64,000 bases of DNA from Microvirga mediterraneensis. GTDB taxonomy: Bacteria; Pseudomonadota; Alphaproteobacteria; Rhizobiales; Beijerinckiaceae. The notes under the pieces were generated by a model, which worked only from the letters and a program-made list of their open reading frames with translations, had not been told where the DNA came from and made no database searches. The stretch lies in NCBI RefSeq assembly GCF_013520865.1, contig NZ_JACDXJ010000001.1, positions 186,001-250,000 on the forward strand, written 5' to 3'. The position numbers were made by a program, and so were the translations under genes. This document shows positions 1-6,923 of the stretch, in pieces. How positions within the stretch are numbered: the stretch's first letter is position 1; each line of letters starts with the position of its first letter.

Positions 1-345
1 CGCATGGAGAAGATTACTGGCCGCACCGACGACATGATGATCATCCGGGGCGTCAACGTCTTCCCTACCCAGATCGAGGAGAAGCTCCTCACGATTCCGA
101 CCCTGTCGGGCCACTACCAGATCATCCTGACCCGCGAAGGCCGGATGGACCAGATGGAGATCCGGGCCGAGATCCGGCCGTATGCCGATTACCCGGAAAC
201 CCGCAAAGCCGCCGCCGAGCGCCTGGGACAGTCGATCAAGGATACCATCGGCATCACGGCTCATGTAAATGTCCTCGATCCTGAAGGAATCGAGCGCTCT
301 CTCGGCAAGGCGAGACGCGTGATCGACCGCAGACCGAAAGAATAG
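1..345 (+). CDS. paaK: Phenylacetate-CoA ligase, C-terminal fragment (cut by window edge)
   Basis: This is the end of an AMP-forming acyl-CoA synthetase, which activates phenylacetate to phenylacetyl-CoA as the first step of the pathway. The frame is open to the left edge, so only about 115 C-terminal residues are present. The segment KITGRTDDMMIIRGVNVFP is the A8-type hinge that opens the mobile C-terminal domain of this family, and the PTQIEE that follows is typical of PaaK. The assignment to PaaK over other adenylating enzymes rests on that motif and on the paa genes next to it. It lies 9 bp upstream of the TetR regulator gene, so the two are probably co-transcribed. Confidence 0.85.
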   Translation, partial: RMEKITGRTDDMMIIRGVNVFPTQIEEKLLTIPTLSGHYQIILTREGRMDQMEIRAEIRPYADYPETRKAAAERLGQSIKDTIGITAHVNVLDPEGIERSLGKARRVIDRRPKE

Positions 346-354
346 AAGAGTCCC

Positions 355-990
355 ATGGCCCGAACCCGCGCCACCGATTATGACGACAAGCGCCGGGCGA
401 TCCTCGATCGTTCGGCCGAACTCTTTGCGGAGCACGGCTACGACCGCGCCTCAATGAGCAAGATCGCGGAAGCCTGTGGGGTCTCCAAGGCCAACCTTTA
501 CCACTACTACAAGGATAAGGAGGAGCTGCTCTTCGACGTGATCCGCTTTCATCTTGAGGAGTTGCTCGAGGTGGTGGAGGCGATTGATCGCCCGGATCTC
601 TCCCCTGAAGATCGCCTGAGGGAACTGGTCGCGGCCCTGCTCGAGGCCTATCGCGATGCCGACGCCCAGCACAACGTGCAGATCAACGGCATGCGCCTGC
701 TCTCGTCCGACCGCCAGGGCGAGCTCAAGGCCGTGGAGCGCGATCTGGTGAAGATATTTTCCGACGCCGTGGCGGGCGTGGCGCCGCAGCTCAAGGGGAC
801 AAAGCTGCTCAAGCCTGTGACCATGTCCCTCTTCGGCATGATCAACTGGCATTACCTCTGGTTCAAGAGTTCCGGCGAGGTGACCCGCGCGGATTATGCC
901 GCCCTCGTATCCCAGCTCATCGTGGATGGGACCCGCAACCTTCATGCGGAACCCGCCGCCCCGTCACGGCGCGTCAGCGCTGCGGAATAG
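355..990 (+). CDS. paaR: TetR-family regulator of phenylacetate catabolism
   Basis: A 211-residue TetR-type repressor. The N-terminal helix-turn-helix spans about residues 12-58 and includes the typical stretch ending SKANLYHYYKDKEEL. The rest is the all-helical ligand and dimer domain. It sits 9 bp after paaK, which is the usual genetic position of PaaR regulators that respond to phenylacetyl-CoA. A sequence closely matching the described PaaR operator lies in the paaZ promoter at 6841-6862, which supports the name. A PaaX regulator is also encoded in the same locus, so control may be dual. The ligand is inferred, not shown. Confidence 0.82.
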   Translation: MARTRATDYDDKRRAILDRSAELFAEHGYDRASMSKIAEACGVSKANLYHYYKDKEELLFDVIRFHLEELLEVVEAIDRPDLSPEDRLRELVAALLEAYRDADAQHNVQINGMRLLSSDRQGELKAVERDLVKIFSDAVAGVAPQLKGTKLLKPVTMSLFGMINWHYLWFKSSGEVTRADYAALVSQLIVDGTRNLHAEPAAPSRRVSAAE

Positions 991-1058
991 GAAGCCGTCC
1001 GCTAAAGACCTTGCCCTTCGAGTCCAAGCGGTGCTCGTCGGGAGGATCCGCGATCTCT

Positions 1059-1155
1059 CCACGTCATAGCCGGGCTTGTACTGGCCATCCCGATGCTACG
1101 AAGCGCCGTTCTCTCCAGAAGCAAGCTCACCGGTGCGAGGCCGGTGATGGCGTGG
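1059..1155. repeat. 97-bp bipartite palindromic element, copy 1
   Basis: First of four elements of almost identical length (also near 11504, 15725 and 16493). The ends are inverted repeats (CCACGTCAT and a degenerate ATGGCGTGG). Each half forms its own hairpin: a GCCGGGCTTGTACTGGCC-type arm pair on the left and a CACCGGTGCGAGGCCGGTG-type pair on the right, with a non-palindromic centre of about 40 bp. It fills most of the gap between paaR and the convergent PaaA-like gene, where it could also act as a bidirectional terminator. I see no gene in 991-1206. Confidence 0.7.
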
Positions 1156-1206
1156 TGGATACCATCCCCGGCGAGGCGAAGGCTCGATACGGGAATTCCT
1201 CCACAC

Positions 1207-1977
1207 TCAGGACAGGCCCGGAACGGCAAGGCCGAAGCGCGAGAGCGTCGGGTGGACGAGGCTCTGCCACTCGAGGGTCAGCTCCTCCCGTCCCTTCTGG
1301 CGCAATCCGTATTTCCGATGCTGGGCAAAATGGTCCGACGCGCTACTGCCGAAGGTTTCGGCCACGCGAGGATACCAGTAATTGATCGACGCCTGAGCAT
1401 CGGTCCTGTCGTGCCCTCTCTCCAAGGCAACCTGTAATCCCTGTTGCCCGAGTTCCGCGTGGCGCCTCTCGGTAGGAAGGATATTAGCGAGAACGTCGGC
1501 AAAGGGCTGGTAGGAACCTCGTGTCAGCTCGTCGAGCTGCACCACGGTCGCATGTCCCATCAAGCAGTTCATCACCACCGCGTCGACCCAGCCGTTGATC
1601 GGGTAGTGGAACACGTTGAGGCGCATGTCGCCTTCCATGCGCCGCGTGCCGAGATTGACGCTGCGATCGAGTCGGGATGCCCAGGGATGGGCTCCCACAT
1701 ACTGGACCGTGTTGGCTCCGAACTGCTCCATCAGGTCCAAAACCTGTCGGGCATGGTTGAATTTGTCGAAGACGATGCGGGTCGCGATGATCCGCTCCTT
1801 CAACCCCGGGGCAAGGTTGATGCAGTCGGCGAAGCCGGAAGCGCCTGCCATCTCCGAATCGATGAAGATCGCCATCAGGCGCATCAGCTCGCCGCGATAG
1901 CGCGGCGTGACATTCCCCGGTGCGCTCAACCGGCCGCCGCCGGCTATGAAGGTGACGAGATCCTCATCATCGACCAT
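1207..1977 (-). CDS. PaaA/PaaC-like di-iron family protein, sixth gene of the paaA-E operon
   Basis: A 256-residue protein resembling the ferritin-like phenylacetic acid catabolic family (PaaA and PaaC folds). One carboxylate-helix motif is intact (E170-R-R-H173) and E42 lies in a plausible first-ligand position. The expected first EXXH reads K72-F-N-H75, preceded by D71, so one iron ligand is changed. It starts 16 bp after paaE and ends the leftward paaABCDE operon. It could be an accessory subunit, a second oxygenase with an altered metal site, or a non-catalytic scaffold like PaaC. The function is not established by the sequence; family membership is fairly clear. Confidence 0.65.
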   Translation of the reverse strand: MVDDEDLVTFIAGGGRLSAPGNVTPRYRGELMRLMAIFIDSEMAGASGFADCINLAPGLKERIIATRIVFDKFNHARQVLDLMEQFGANTVQYVGAHPWASRLDRSVNLGTRRMEGDMRLNVFHYPINGWVDAVVMNCLMGHATVVQLDELTRGSYQPFADVLANILPTERRHAELGQQGLQVALERGHDRTDAQASINYWYPRVAETFGSSASDHFAQHRKYGLRQKGREELTLEWQSLVHPTLSRFGLAVPGLS

Positions 1978-1993
1978 GGCAGCGGCTCCCTCG

Positions 1994-3070
1994 TCATTTG
2001 TCGAAATCGACCAGGATCTTGTCGCTGACGGGATAGCTCTGGCAAGTCAGGATATACCCGCGGGCGATCTCATAATCCTCAAGGGCGAAGTTCGCATCCA
2101 TGTCGACCTCGCCTTCGACCAGCATCGCCCGGCAGGTGGAGCAGACGCCGCCCTTGCAGGCATAGGGTAGCTCGAGCCCCTCGGCTGTCGCGGCATCGAG
2201 GACAGACGCGGTTCCCTTCTCGAACGAGAGGCTCCGGGCCCGTCCGTCGATGACGATGGTGGCCTCGCACAGGTTCTTGCGATCCTCCGCCCCCGTCTCC
2301 TCGGGCCTACGCTGCCGGCGGCTCGGCGTCGAGGTGGCGAAGAGTTCGAACTTGATCTGGCGCTTGTCGAGGCCATGCTCCTCGAGGCTTTGCGCGACAC
2401 CCAGCATCATGTCCTGCGGCCCGCAGATGAAGGCGGTGTCGATGGACGACGCATCGATCCAGTGGTCGAGGAGCTGGTCGCACTTTTCCTTGGTCAGGCG
2501 CCCGTTGAAAAGATCGATGTCCTGCTGCTCGCGGCTGAGGATGTGGATCAGGCTGAAGCGGTCGAGGTGCTCGTTCTTGAGATCCTCCAGTTCCTCGCGG
2601 AACATGATCGAACTCGAAGCGCGGTTGCCGTAGAACAGCGTGAAAGAGGATTGCGGCTCGGCCACCAGCGTCGTCTTGACGATGCTGAGCAGGGGCGTGA
2701 TCCCGCTGCCCGCAGCGAAGCCCACGAAGTGACGCTTGCGCGTCTGATCGAGCGGCACGAAGAAATTGCCCATCGGCGGCATGGCCTCGATGACCTGCCC
2801 GGGCGCGAGCTGCTCGCTGGCCCAGCTGGAGAATGCGCCGCCGGCGATTTTCTTGATGCCGACCCGGAGCCTACCCTCCATCGGCGTCGCGCAGATGGAA
2901 TAGGATCGCCGCACTTCGTCGCCATCGATGGTGGTGCGTAGGGTCAGGTACTGACCCGGCGAGAAGCGGAACGCGTCCTTGTGCTCATCCGGCACATCAA
3001 GCGTCAGGATGATCGCATCGCGGGTTTCGCGTCGCACATCGGCGACTGTGACGGGGTAGAACTTCGTCAT
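1994..3070 (-). CDS. paaE: Phenylacetyl-CoA epoxidase reductase subunit
   Basis: A 358-residue NAD(P)H-dependent electron-transfer subunit that feeds the PaaA di-iron centre. Its order is an FAD-binding ferredoxin-reductase barrel (about 1-105, with RRSYSIC near residues 54-60), a NAD(P)-binding domain (about 110-235, with GFAAGSGITPLLS and AFICGPQDMM), and a C-terminal plant-type [2Fe-2S] domain with Cys305, Cys310, Cys313 and Cys343. Length and domain order fit PaaE. It follows paaD with a 16-bp gap and precedes the PaaA-like gene. Confidence 0.93.
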   Translation of the reverse strand: MTKFYPVTVADVRRETRDAIILTLDVPDEHKDAFRFSPGQYLTLRTTIDGDEVRRSYSICATPMEGRLRVGIKKIAGGAFSSWASEQLAPGQVIEAMPPMGNFFVPLDQTRKRHFVGFAAGSGITPLLSIVKTTLVAEPQSSFTLFYGNRASSSIMFREELEDLKNEHLDRFSLIHILSREQQDIDLFNGRLTKEKCDQLLDHWIDASSIDTAFICGPQDMMLGVAQSLEEHGLDKRQIKFELFATSTPSRRQRRPEETGAEDRKNLCEATIVIDGRARSLSFEKGTASVLDAATAEGLELPYACKGGVCSTCRAMLVEGEVDMDANFALEDYEIARGYILTCQSYPVSDKILVDFDK

Positions 3071-3086
3071 GGAGCGTCCGCTCGTT

Positions 3087-3599
3087 TCAAATGCATTTGA
3101 AGTAGTCGAAAGGTTCGAGGCAATCCCGGCACCGGTACTGCGCCTTGCACGGCGTCGACCCGAATTCGCTCACCCGTTCGGTATTTTCGGACTTGCAGCG
3201 CGGGCAGGCGATCACCAGAGGCTTGCGCAGGAAGCGGTCGAAGGGCGATGGCCCGCCGGCACTCTCGGCAGGCGGCGCGATCCCGTAGGCCTCCAAACGA
3301 CGCCGCCCTTCCGGGGTGATCCAATCCGTCGTCCAGGGCGGCGAAAGGCGACGCTCGACGCGCAGGCGTTCGATTCCTCGCGCACGCAGGGCGACTTCGA
3401 TCTCGAACGCGATGACGCTTGTCGCGGGACAGCCCGAATAGGTCGGGGTGATCGCGACGACGAGCTCGTCGCCGTCCCATTGCACATCGCGAACGATGCC
3501 GAGATCCATGACCGAGACGGCGGGCACCTCCGGGTCGGGAACCTCGTCCAGCCAGCGTCTGATCTGATCCGGGTCCGGTCGTGTCAGGCTGTCGATCAT
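3087..3599 (-). CDS. paaD: Phenylacetyl-CoA epoxidase maturation protein PaaD
   Basis: A 170-residue protein from the ATG at 3599. An upstream GTG at 3620 is possible, but an AAGGAG about 10 bp before the ATG favours the shorter form. The N-terminal half is a MIP18/DUF59 domain (PDPEVPAVSVMDLGIVR, and TYSGCPAT with Cys57), as in Fe-S assembly factors. The C-terminal half has paired cysteines (C132, C135, C151, C157, C160, C169) that look like a zinc or Fe-S knuckle. PaaD proteins support assembly of the PaaABCE complex. The ribosome-binding site lies inside the end of paaC, which suggests translational coupling. Confidence 0.9.
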   Translation of the reverse strand: MIDSLTRPDPDQIRRWLDEVPDPEVPAVSVMDLGIVRDVQWDGDELVVAITPTYSGCPATSVIAFEIEVALRARGIERLRVERRLSPPWTTDWITPEGRRRLEAYGIAPPAESAGGPSPFDRFLRKPLVIACPRCKSENTERVSEFGSTPCKAQYRCRDCLEPFDYFKCI

Positions 3600-3613
3600 C
3601 GCTCCCGCGCTCC

Positions 3614-4375
3614 TTACCACGTGGCGTTGGGATAGGCCCGCTGCAGGAATTGGAGATCCGCCAGGATGTAGCCGAGATGCTCGGAATGGATGCCGCGCCT
3701 TCCGCCCTTTTGGGCCCAGCCGGGTTGCGGGAGGCTCAGCGTCGCCTCCTTGGCCGTCGCCCGGACGAGCCCGAGCCAGGGTTCGTGCAGCGTCGCGAGG
3801 TCGGGCCCCAAGCCGTCCTGGACCATGGCCCGGTCGATCTCGTCGTTGTCGAACAGCTCACCCGTATACATCCACAGATCGTCGACGGCCGCCTGCATCC
3901 GGCGACGGCTCTCCTCCGTCCCGTCGCCGAGGCGCAGAACCCAGTCCCGGCTCCGCTCGAGGTGATAGGTGATTTCCTTGAGGCTCTTCGCGGCAATCTC
4001 GGCGATGCGGGAATCCTTCGAACCGGTCAGCTCCCGCAGCAGCAGGTAATGCCAGGCATCGAAATAGAACTGGCGCGCCATCGTGGCGGCAAAATCGCCG
4101 TTCGGCTGCTCGACGAGCAGGACATTGCGAAAATCGCGCGCATCGCGGAGATAGGCGAGCCTGTCGGCGTCCCGTCCCTTGCCCTCCACCTCGCCTGCGA
4201 GGTTCAGCCACAGCTGCGTCTGCCCGATGAGGTCGAGGGCGACGTTGGAGAGCGCCAGGTCCTCCTCGAGGGCCGGCGAATGCCCGCACCATTCCGACAG
4301 GCGATGCCCCAGGATCAGGGCATTGTCCCCAAGGCGCAGCAGATACTCGAAGAGAGCGTCCTGGTCGTTCATCAC
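3614..4375 (-). CDS. paaC: Phenylacetyl-CoA epoxidase structural subunit PaaC
   Basis: A 253-residue ferritin-like subunit that pairs with PaaA to hold it in its active form. The stretch ALSNVALDLIGQTQLWLNLA replaces the metal-binding helix of PaaA, consistent with the non-catalytic role known for PaaC. SEHLGYILADLQFLQRAYP near the C terminus is typical of the family. Its ATG overlaps the stop of paaB by 4 bp (ATGA), so the two genes are probably translationally coupled. Confidence 0.92.
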   Translation of the reverse strand: MMNDQDALFEYLLRLGDNALILGHRLSEWCGHSPALEEDLALSNVALDLIGQTQLWLNLAGEVEGKGRDADRLAYLRDARDFRNVLLVEQPNGDFAATMARQFYFDAWHYLLLRELTGSKDSRIAEIAAKSLKEITYHLERSRDWVLRLGDGTEESRRRMQAAVDDLWMYTGELFDNDEIDRAMVQDGLGPDLATLHEPWLGLVRATAKEATLSLPQPGWAQKGGRRGIHSEHLGYILADLQFLQRAYPNATW

Positions 4376-4662
4376 ATATGCCCCAGCTCTTCGGGAATCT
4401 CGTAGAAGGTCGGGTGGCGATAGACCTTGCTGTTGGCGGGATCGAACAGCGGACCCTTTTCGCCGGGCGAACTCGCCGCGATGTCGGACGCCTTCACGAC
4501 CCAGATGCTGACGCCCTCGTTGCGGCGCGTATAGACGTCACGCGCATTCATGATCGCCATCTCGGCATCCGGCGCATGCAGGCTGCCCACGTGGCGGTGG
4601 GCCAGGCCGTGCTGGCTGCGGATGAACACCTCCCAGAGAGGCCATTCCTTCTTGTCGGTCAT
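4372..4662 (-). CDS. paaB: Phenylacetyl-CoA epoxidase subunit PaaB
   Basis: A 96-residue small subunit of the epoxidase complex. I take the start at 4662 (MTDKKEWPLWEVFIR), which has AAGGGAGAG just upstream; a longer in-frame extension would overlap paaA and has no family similarity. WEVFIRSQHGLAHRHVGSLHAPD followed by ARDVYTRRNEGVSIWVV is the recognisable PaaB core. The gene begins 14 bp after paaA and overlaps paaC by 4 bp. Confidence 0.92.
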   Translation of the reverse strand: MTDKKEWPLWEVFIRSQHGLAHRHVGSLHAPDAEMAIMNARDVYTRRNEGVSIWVVKASDIAASSPGEKGPLFDPANSKVYRHPTFYEIPEELGHM

Positions 4663-4676
4663 GCTCGTTCTCTCCC

Positions 4677-5672
4677 TTACGCAGCCTTGGCCTTTGCTCG
4701 CGCCGCCTTCTTGGCCGCATAGGCGTCGGCCGCGTCGCGCACCCACTGCCCTTCCTCGTAGGCCTTGACGCGGGTGCGCAGGCGCTGGCGGTTGCAGGGG
4801 CCGTTGCCGGCGATGACCTGATAGAACTCATCCCAGTCGATCGCGCCGAAATCGTAATGGCCGCGCTCCGCGTTCCATTTGAGGTCGGGATCCGGGACGG
4901 TGAGTCCGAGATATTCGGCCTGCGGCACCGTCTGGTCGACGAATTTCTGGCGCAGCTCGTCGTTGGAGTTGATCTTGATCTTCCAGCGCATGGACTGGGC
5001 GCTGTGCACCGAATCCGCATCGGAGGGGCCGAACATCATGAGCGACGGCCACCACCAGCGGTTCAGCGCATCCTGCGCCATCTGCTTCTGCTCGGGCGTC
5101 CCTCGGGCGAGCTTCGTCATGGCGTCGTAGCCCTGGCGCTGATGGAAGCTCTCCTCCTTGCAGATGCGGATCATGGCGCGGGAATAGGGCCCATAGGAGC
5201 AACGCTGCAGCGGCACCTGATTCATGATCGCGGCCCCGTCGACGAGCCAGCCGATAGCGCCGATATCGGCCCAGGTCAGCGTCGGATAGTTGAAGATGCT
5301 GGAATACTTGGCCTTGCCGCTGTTGAGCTGCTCCATGAGCTCGTCGCGGCTCACGCCCAGGGTTTCGGCTGCGCAGTAGAGGTAAAGTCCGTGGCCGGCC
5401 TCGTCCTGCACCTTGGCGAGTAGGATGGCCTTGCGCTCCAGGGTCGGGGCACGTGTGATCCAGTTGCCCTCCGGCTGCATGCCGATGATCTCGGAATGGG
5501 CGTGCTGCGAGATCTGTCGGATCAGGGTCTTGCGATAGGCCTCCGGCATCCACTCCTTCGGCTCGATCTTGATGTCGGCATCGACACGGTCCTGGAAGGC
5601 CTGCTCCTCAGGGGACATCTCATCCTTGGACCGGACATGCTCGACGCCCGTTTTCACCATCTGTGCATACAC
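4677..5672 (-). CDS. paaA: Phenylacetyl-CoA epoxidase catalytic subunit PaaA
   Basis: A 331-residue di-iron monooxygenase subunit that epoxidises the aromatic ring of phenylacetyl-CoA using O2. Visible metal ligands are E61 ([15 protein letters not shown]), the first EXXH at E91-A-G-H94 and the second at E174-S-F-H177. The Ala/Lys-rich tail (about residues 315-331) is a variable extension. It is the first gene of the leftward operon; its upstream region holds a candidate promoter and overlapping palindromes at 5792-5818. Confidence 0.95.
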   Translation of the reverse strand: MYAQMVKTGVEHVRSKDEMSPEEQAFQDRVDADIKIEPKEWMPEAYRKTLIRQISQHAHSEIIGMQPEGNWITRAPTLERKAILLAKVQDEAGHGLYLYCAAETLGVSRDELMEQLNSGKAKYSSIFNYPTLTWADIGAIGWLVDGAAIMNQVPLQRCSYGPYSRAMIRICKEESFHQRQGYDAMTKLARGTPEQKQMAQDALNRWWWPSLMMFGPSDADSVHSAQSMRWKIKINSNDELRQKFVDQTVPQAEYLGLTVPDPDLKWNAERGHYDFGAIDWDEFYQVIAGNGPCNRQRLRTRVKAYEEGQWVRDAADAYAAKKAARAKAKAA

Positions 5673-5778
5673 GGCGCTTCTCCCTGGCTTCCCGGCCCTG
5701 CCGGCCTCTTCCCACCTGGGGCACGGGCAAGATCCCGGCGCGCAGGCGGCATGCCTCTCCGGCTCTCCGTGGGCCTCC

Positions 5779-5818
5779 TCAATATGTCACATGAATTAAT
5801 TTATTCAAGAATTTCTTG
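5779..5818 (-). promoter_or_regulatory. Candidate paaA promoter with overlapping palindromic operators
   Basis: In this AT-rich stretch between paaX and paaA, the minus strand carries TTGAAT, a 16-bp spacer and CATATT, a plausible -35/-10 pair for paaA. Two palindromes overlap it: TGAATTAATTTATTCA at 5792-5807 (7 of 8 pairs match) and CAAGAATTTCTTG at 5806-5818 (six perfect pairs around one base). Neither resembles the PaaR-type site at paaZ, so PaaX is the more likely binder. That is inference from position only. Confidence 0.45.
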
Positions 5819-5829
5819 TAACGTATTCG

Positions 5830-6726
5830 TCAGCCGATTTTCACCGCGGCAACCGGCTTCATCGCGGCGAAACGCTGCTTGAAATCCCGGTCGGCCGCCG
5901 GCAGAGGTCCAGTGTCGTTCTGGGCATGGGTGTCGATCCAGCGTTCCGCCGCCGGGAGCAGGGTCCTGTAGATCGTGCCGCAGAGAGCACGGGCAGCCGT
6001 TCCGGCCCAGGGCTCGGGAAGAAGCTGCGCGGGCAGCAGCGGGTCCTTCAGGACGGCCCGGCGGTAATCGTGGATCAGAAGGATGCGGACCAGCAGGGCA
6101 TCGAGATTCGTGAACCCGGCACCTCTTTCCAGGGCTCCGCGGATTCCCGAGTAGATATCGATGAACCGCTTGTAGCGGCCCTCGATCTCCGCCAGGGGCC
6201 AGGCCTTCTCCACCAGCCTCCGGGCCGTCGCCGGATCGGCTGGGGTCGCGCTCAGCCTCAGGAAGGGGCCTGTTCCATCGGTCAAGGATGTGGCCGCCAG
6301 CAGGAGGTCCGGCCCAAGGGCGCCGTAGCCCGCCACTGTGAGTTCGCTCCTGAGCGCACTGCGGTCCTGGGCGTTTTCGAGGAGGAGGAGGTCGAAGGAA
6401 CCCTGCCAGTCCTGGGGCGGGTCGGCATAGATCCGCTGCGTAGCCTGGGCGAAAGCCTCCTGCCCCTGGAGCGTCAGGCGGTAATAGCTGTTGCGCCCGA
6501 CCTTCCAGCGCTCGAACCACCCTTCGGACACGAGGCGGGACAAGGCCGTCCGGACGAGCGTGTCGCTGATGCGGAAGGCCCGCATGATCTCATGCAGGGA
6601 CGCGAGGGACAGAACCCCGCCCCGGGGCACCACCGCATCCCCGAAGACGGTCACGATCAACGAACCCGCCCGGATCGGCGTCCGCTCGTGGAACTTGTCC
6701 AGCAGGGTCTCTACGAACGCGACCAT
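5830..6726 (-). CDS. paaX: Phenylacetate-responsive repressor PaaX
   Basis: A 298-residue regulator of the PaaX family. The N-terminal winged helix (about residues 18-95) contains SLIVTVFGDAVVPRGG and SDTLVRTALSRLVSEGWF, both characteristic of PaaX. The C-terminal domain (about 200-290) has the conserved LLVRILLIHDYRR and LPEPWAGTAAR segments. In enterobacteria and pseudomonads PaaX represses paa operons until phenylacetyl-CoA binds. It is placed between the two divergent catabolic operons and read in the same direction as paaA. Confidence 0.93.
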   Translation of the reverse strand: MVAFVETLLDKFHERTPIRAGSLIVTVFGDAVVPRGGVLSLASLHEIMRAFRISDTLVRTALSRLVSEGWFERWKVGRNSYYRLTLQGQEAFAQATQRIYADPPQDWQGSFDLLLLENAQDRSALRSELTVAGYGALGPDLLLAATSLTDGTGPFLRLSATPADPATARRLVEKAWPLAEIEGRYKRFIDIYSGIRGALERGAGFTNLDALLVRILLIHDYRRAVLKDPLLPAQLLPEPWAGTAARALCGTIYRTLLPAAERWIDTHAQNDTGPLPAADRDFKQRFAAMKPVAAVKIG

Positions 6727-6837
6727 GCAAGCCTACTCCGGTTCTCTATGGCCAAGGCGATCTTTGCCTCTCACCTACCCATTCTTCAGCATGCCTGTCG
6801 AGCCATGCCGTCCGCCCGGAACCATCCGCAAAATTCC

Positions 6838-6866
6838 TTGACTAACCGGCCGGTCGGTCAATAATG
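6838..6866 (+). promoter_or_regulatory. paaZ promoter with PaaR-type operator
   Basis: A -35 hexamer TTGACT (6838-6843), a 16-bp spacer and AATAAT (6860-6865) form a convincing promoter 60 bp before paaZ. The 22-bp sequence 6841-6862 fits the operator pattern I recall for the TetR-family PaaR of Corynebacterium glutamicum (arms ACTNACCG and CGGTNAGT around NNCGNN) at all but one specified position. Because the site fills the spacer and overlaps both hexamers, bound PaaR would block RNA polymerase. The divergent paaX promoter may share it. Confidence 0.72.
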
Positions 6867-6923
6867 CCGTAAAGATCCGGCGATGCCAATGCCGCCGCCC
6901 GTCATAGCAATCCAAGGTGCCCC

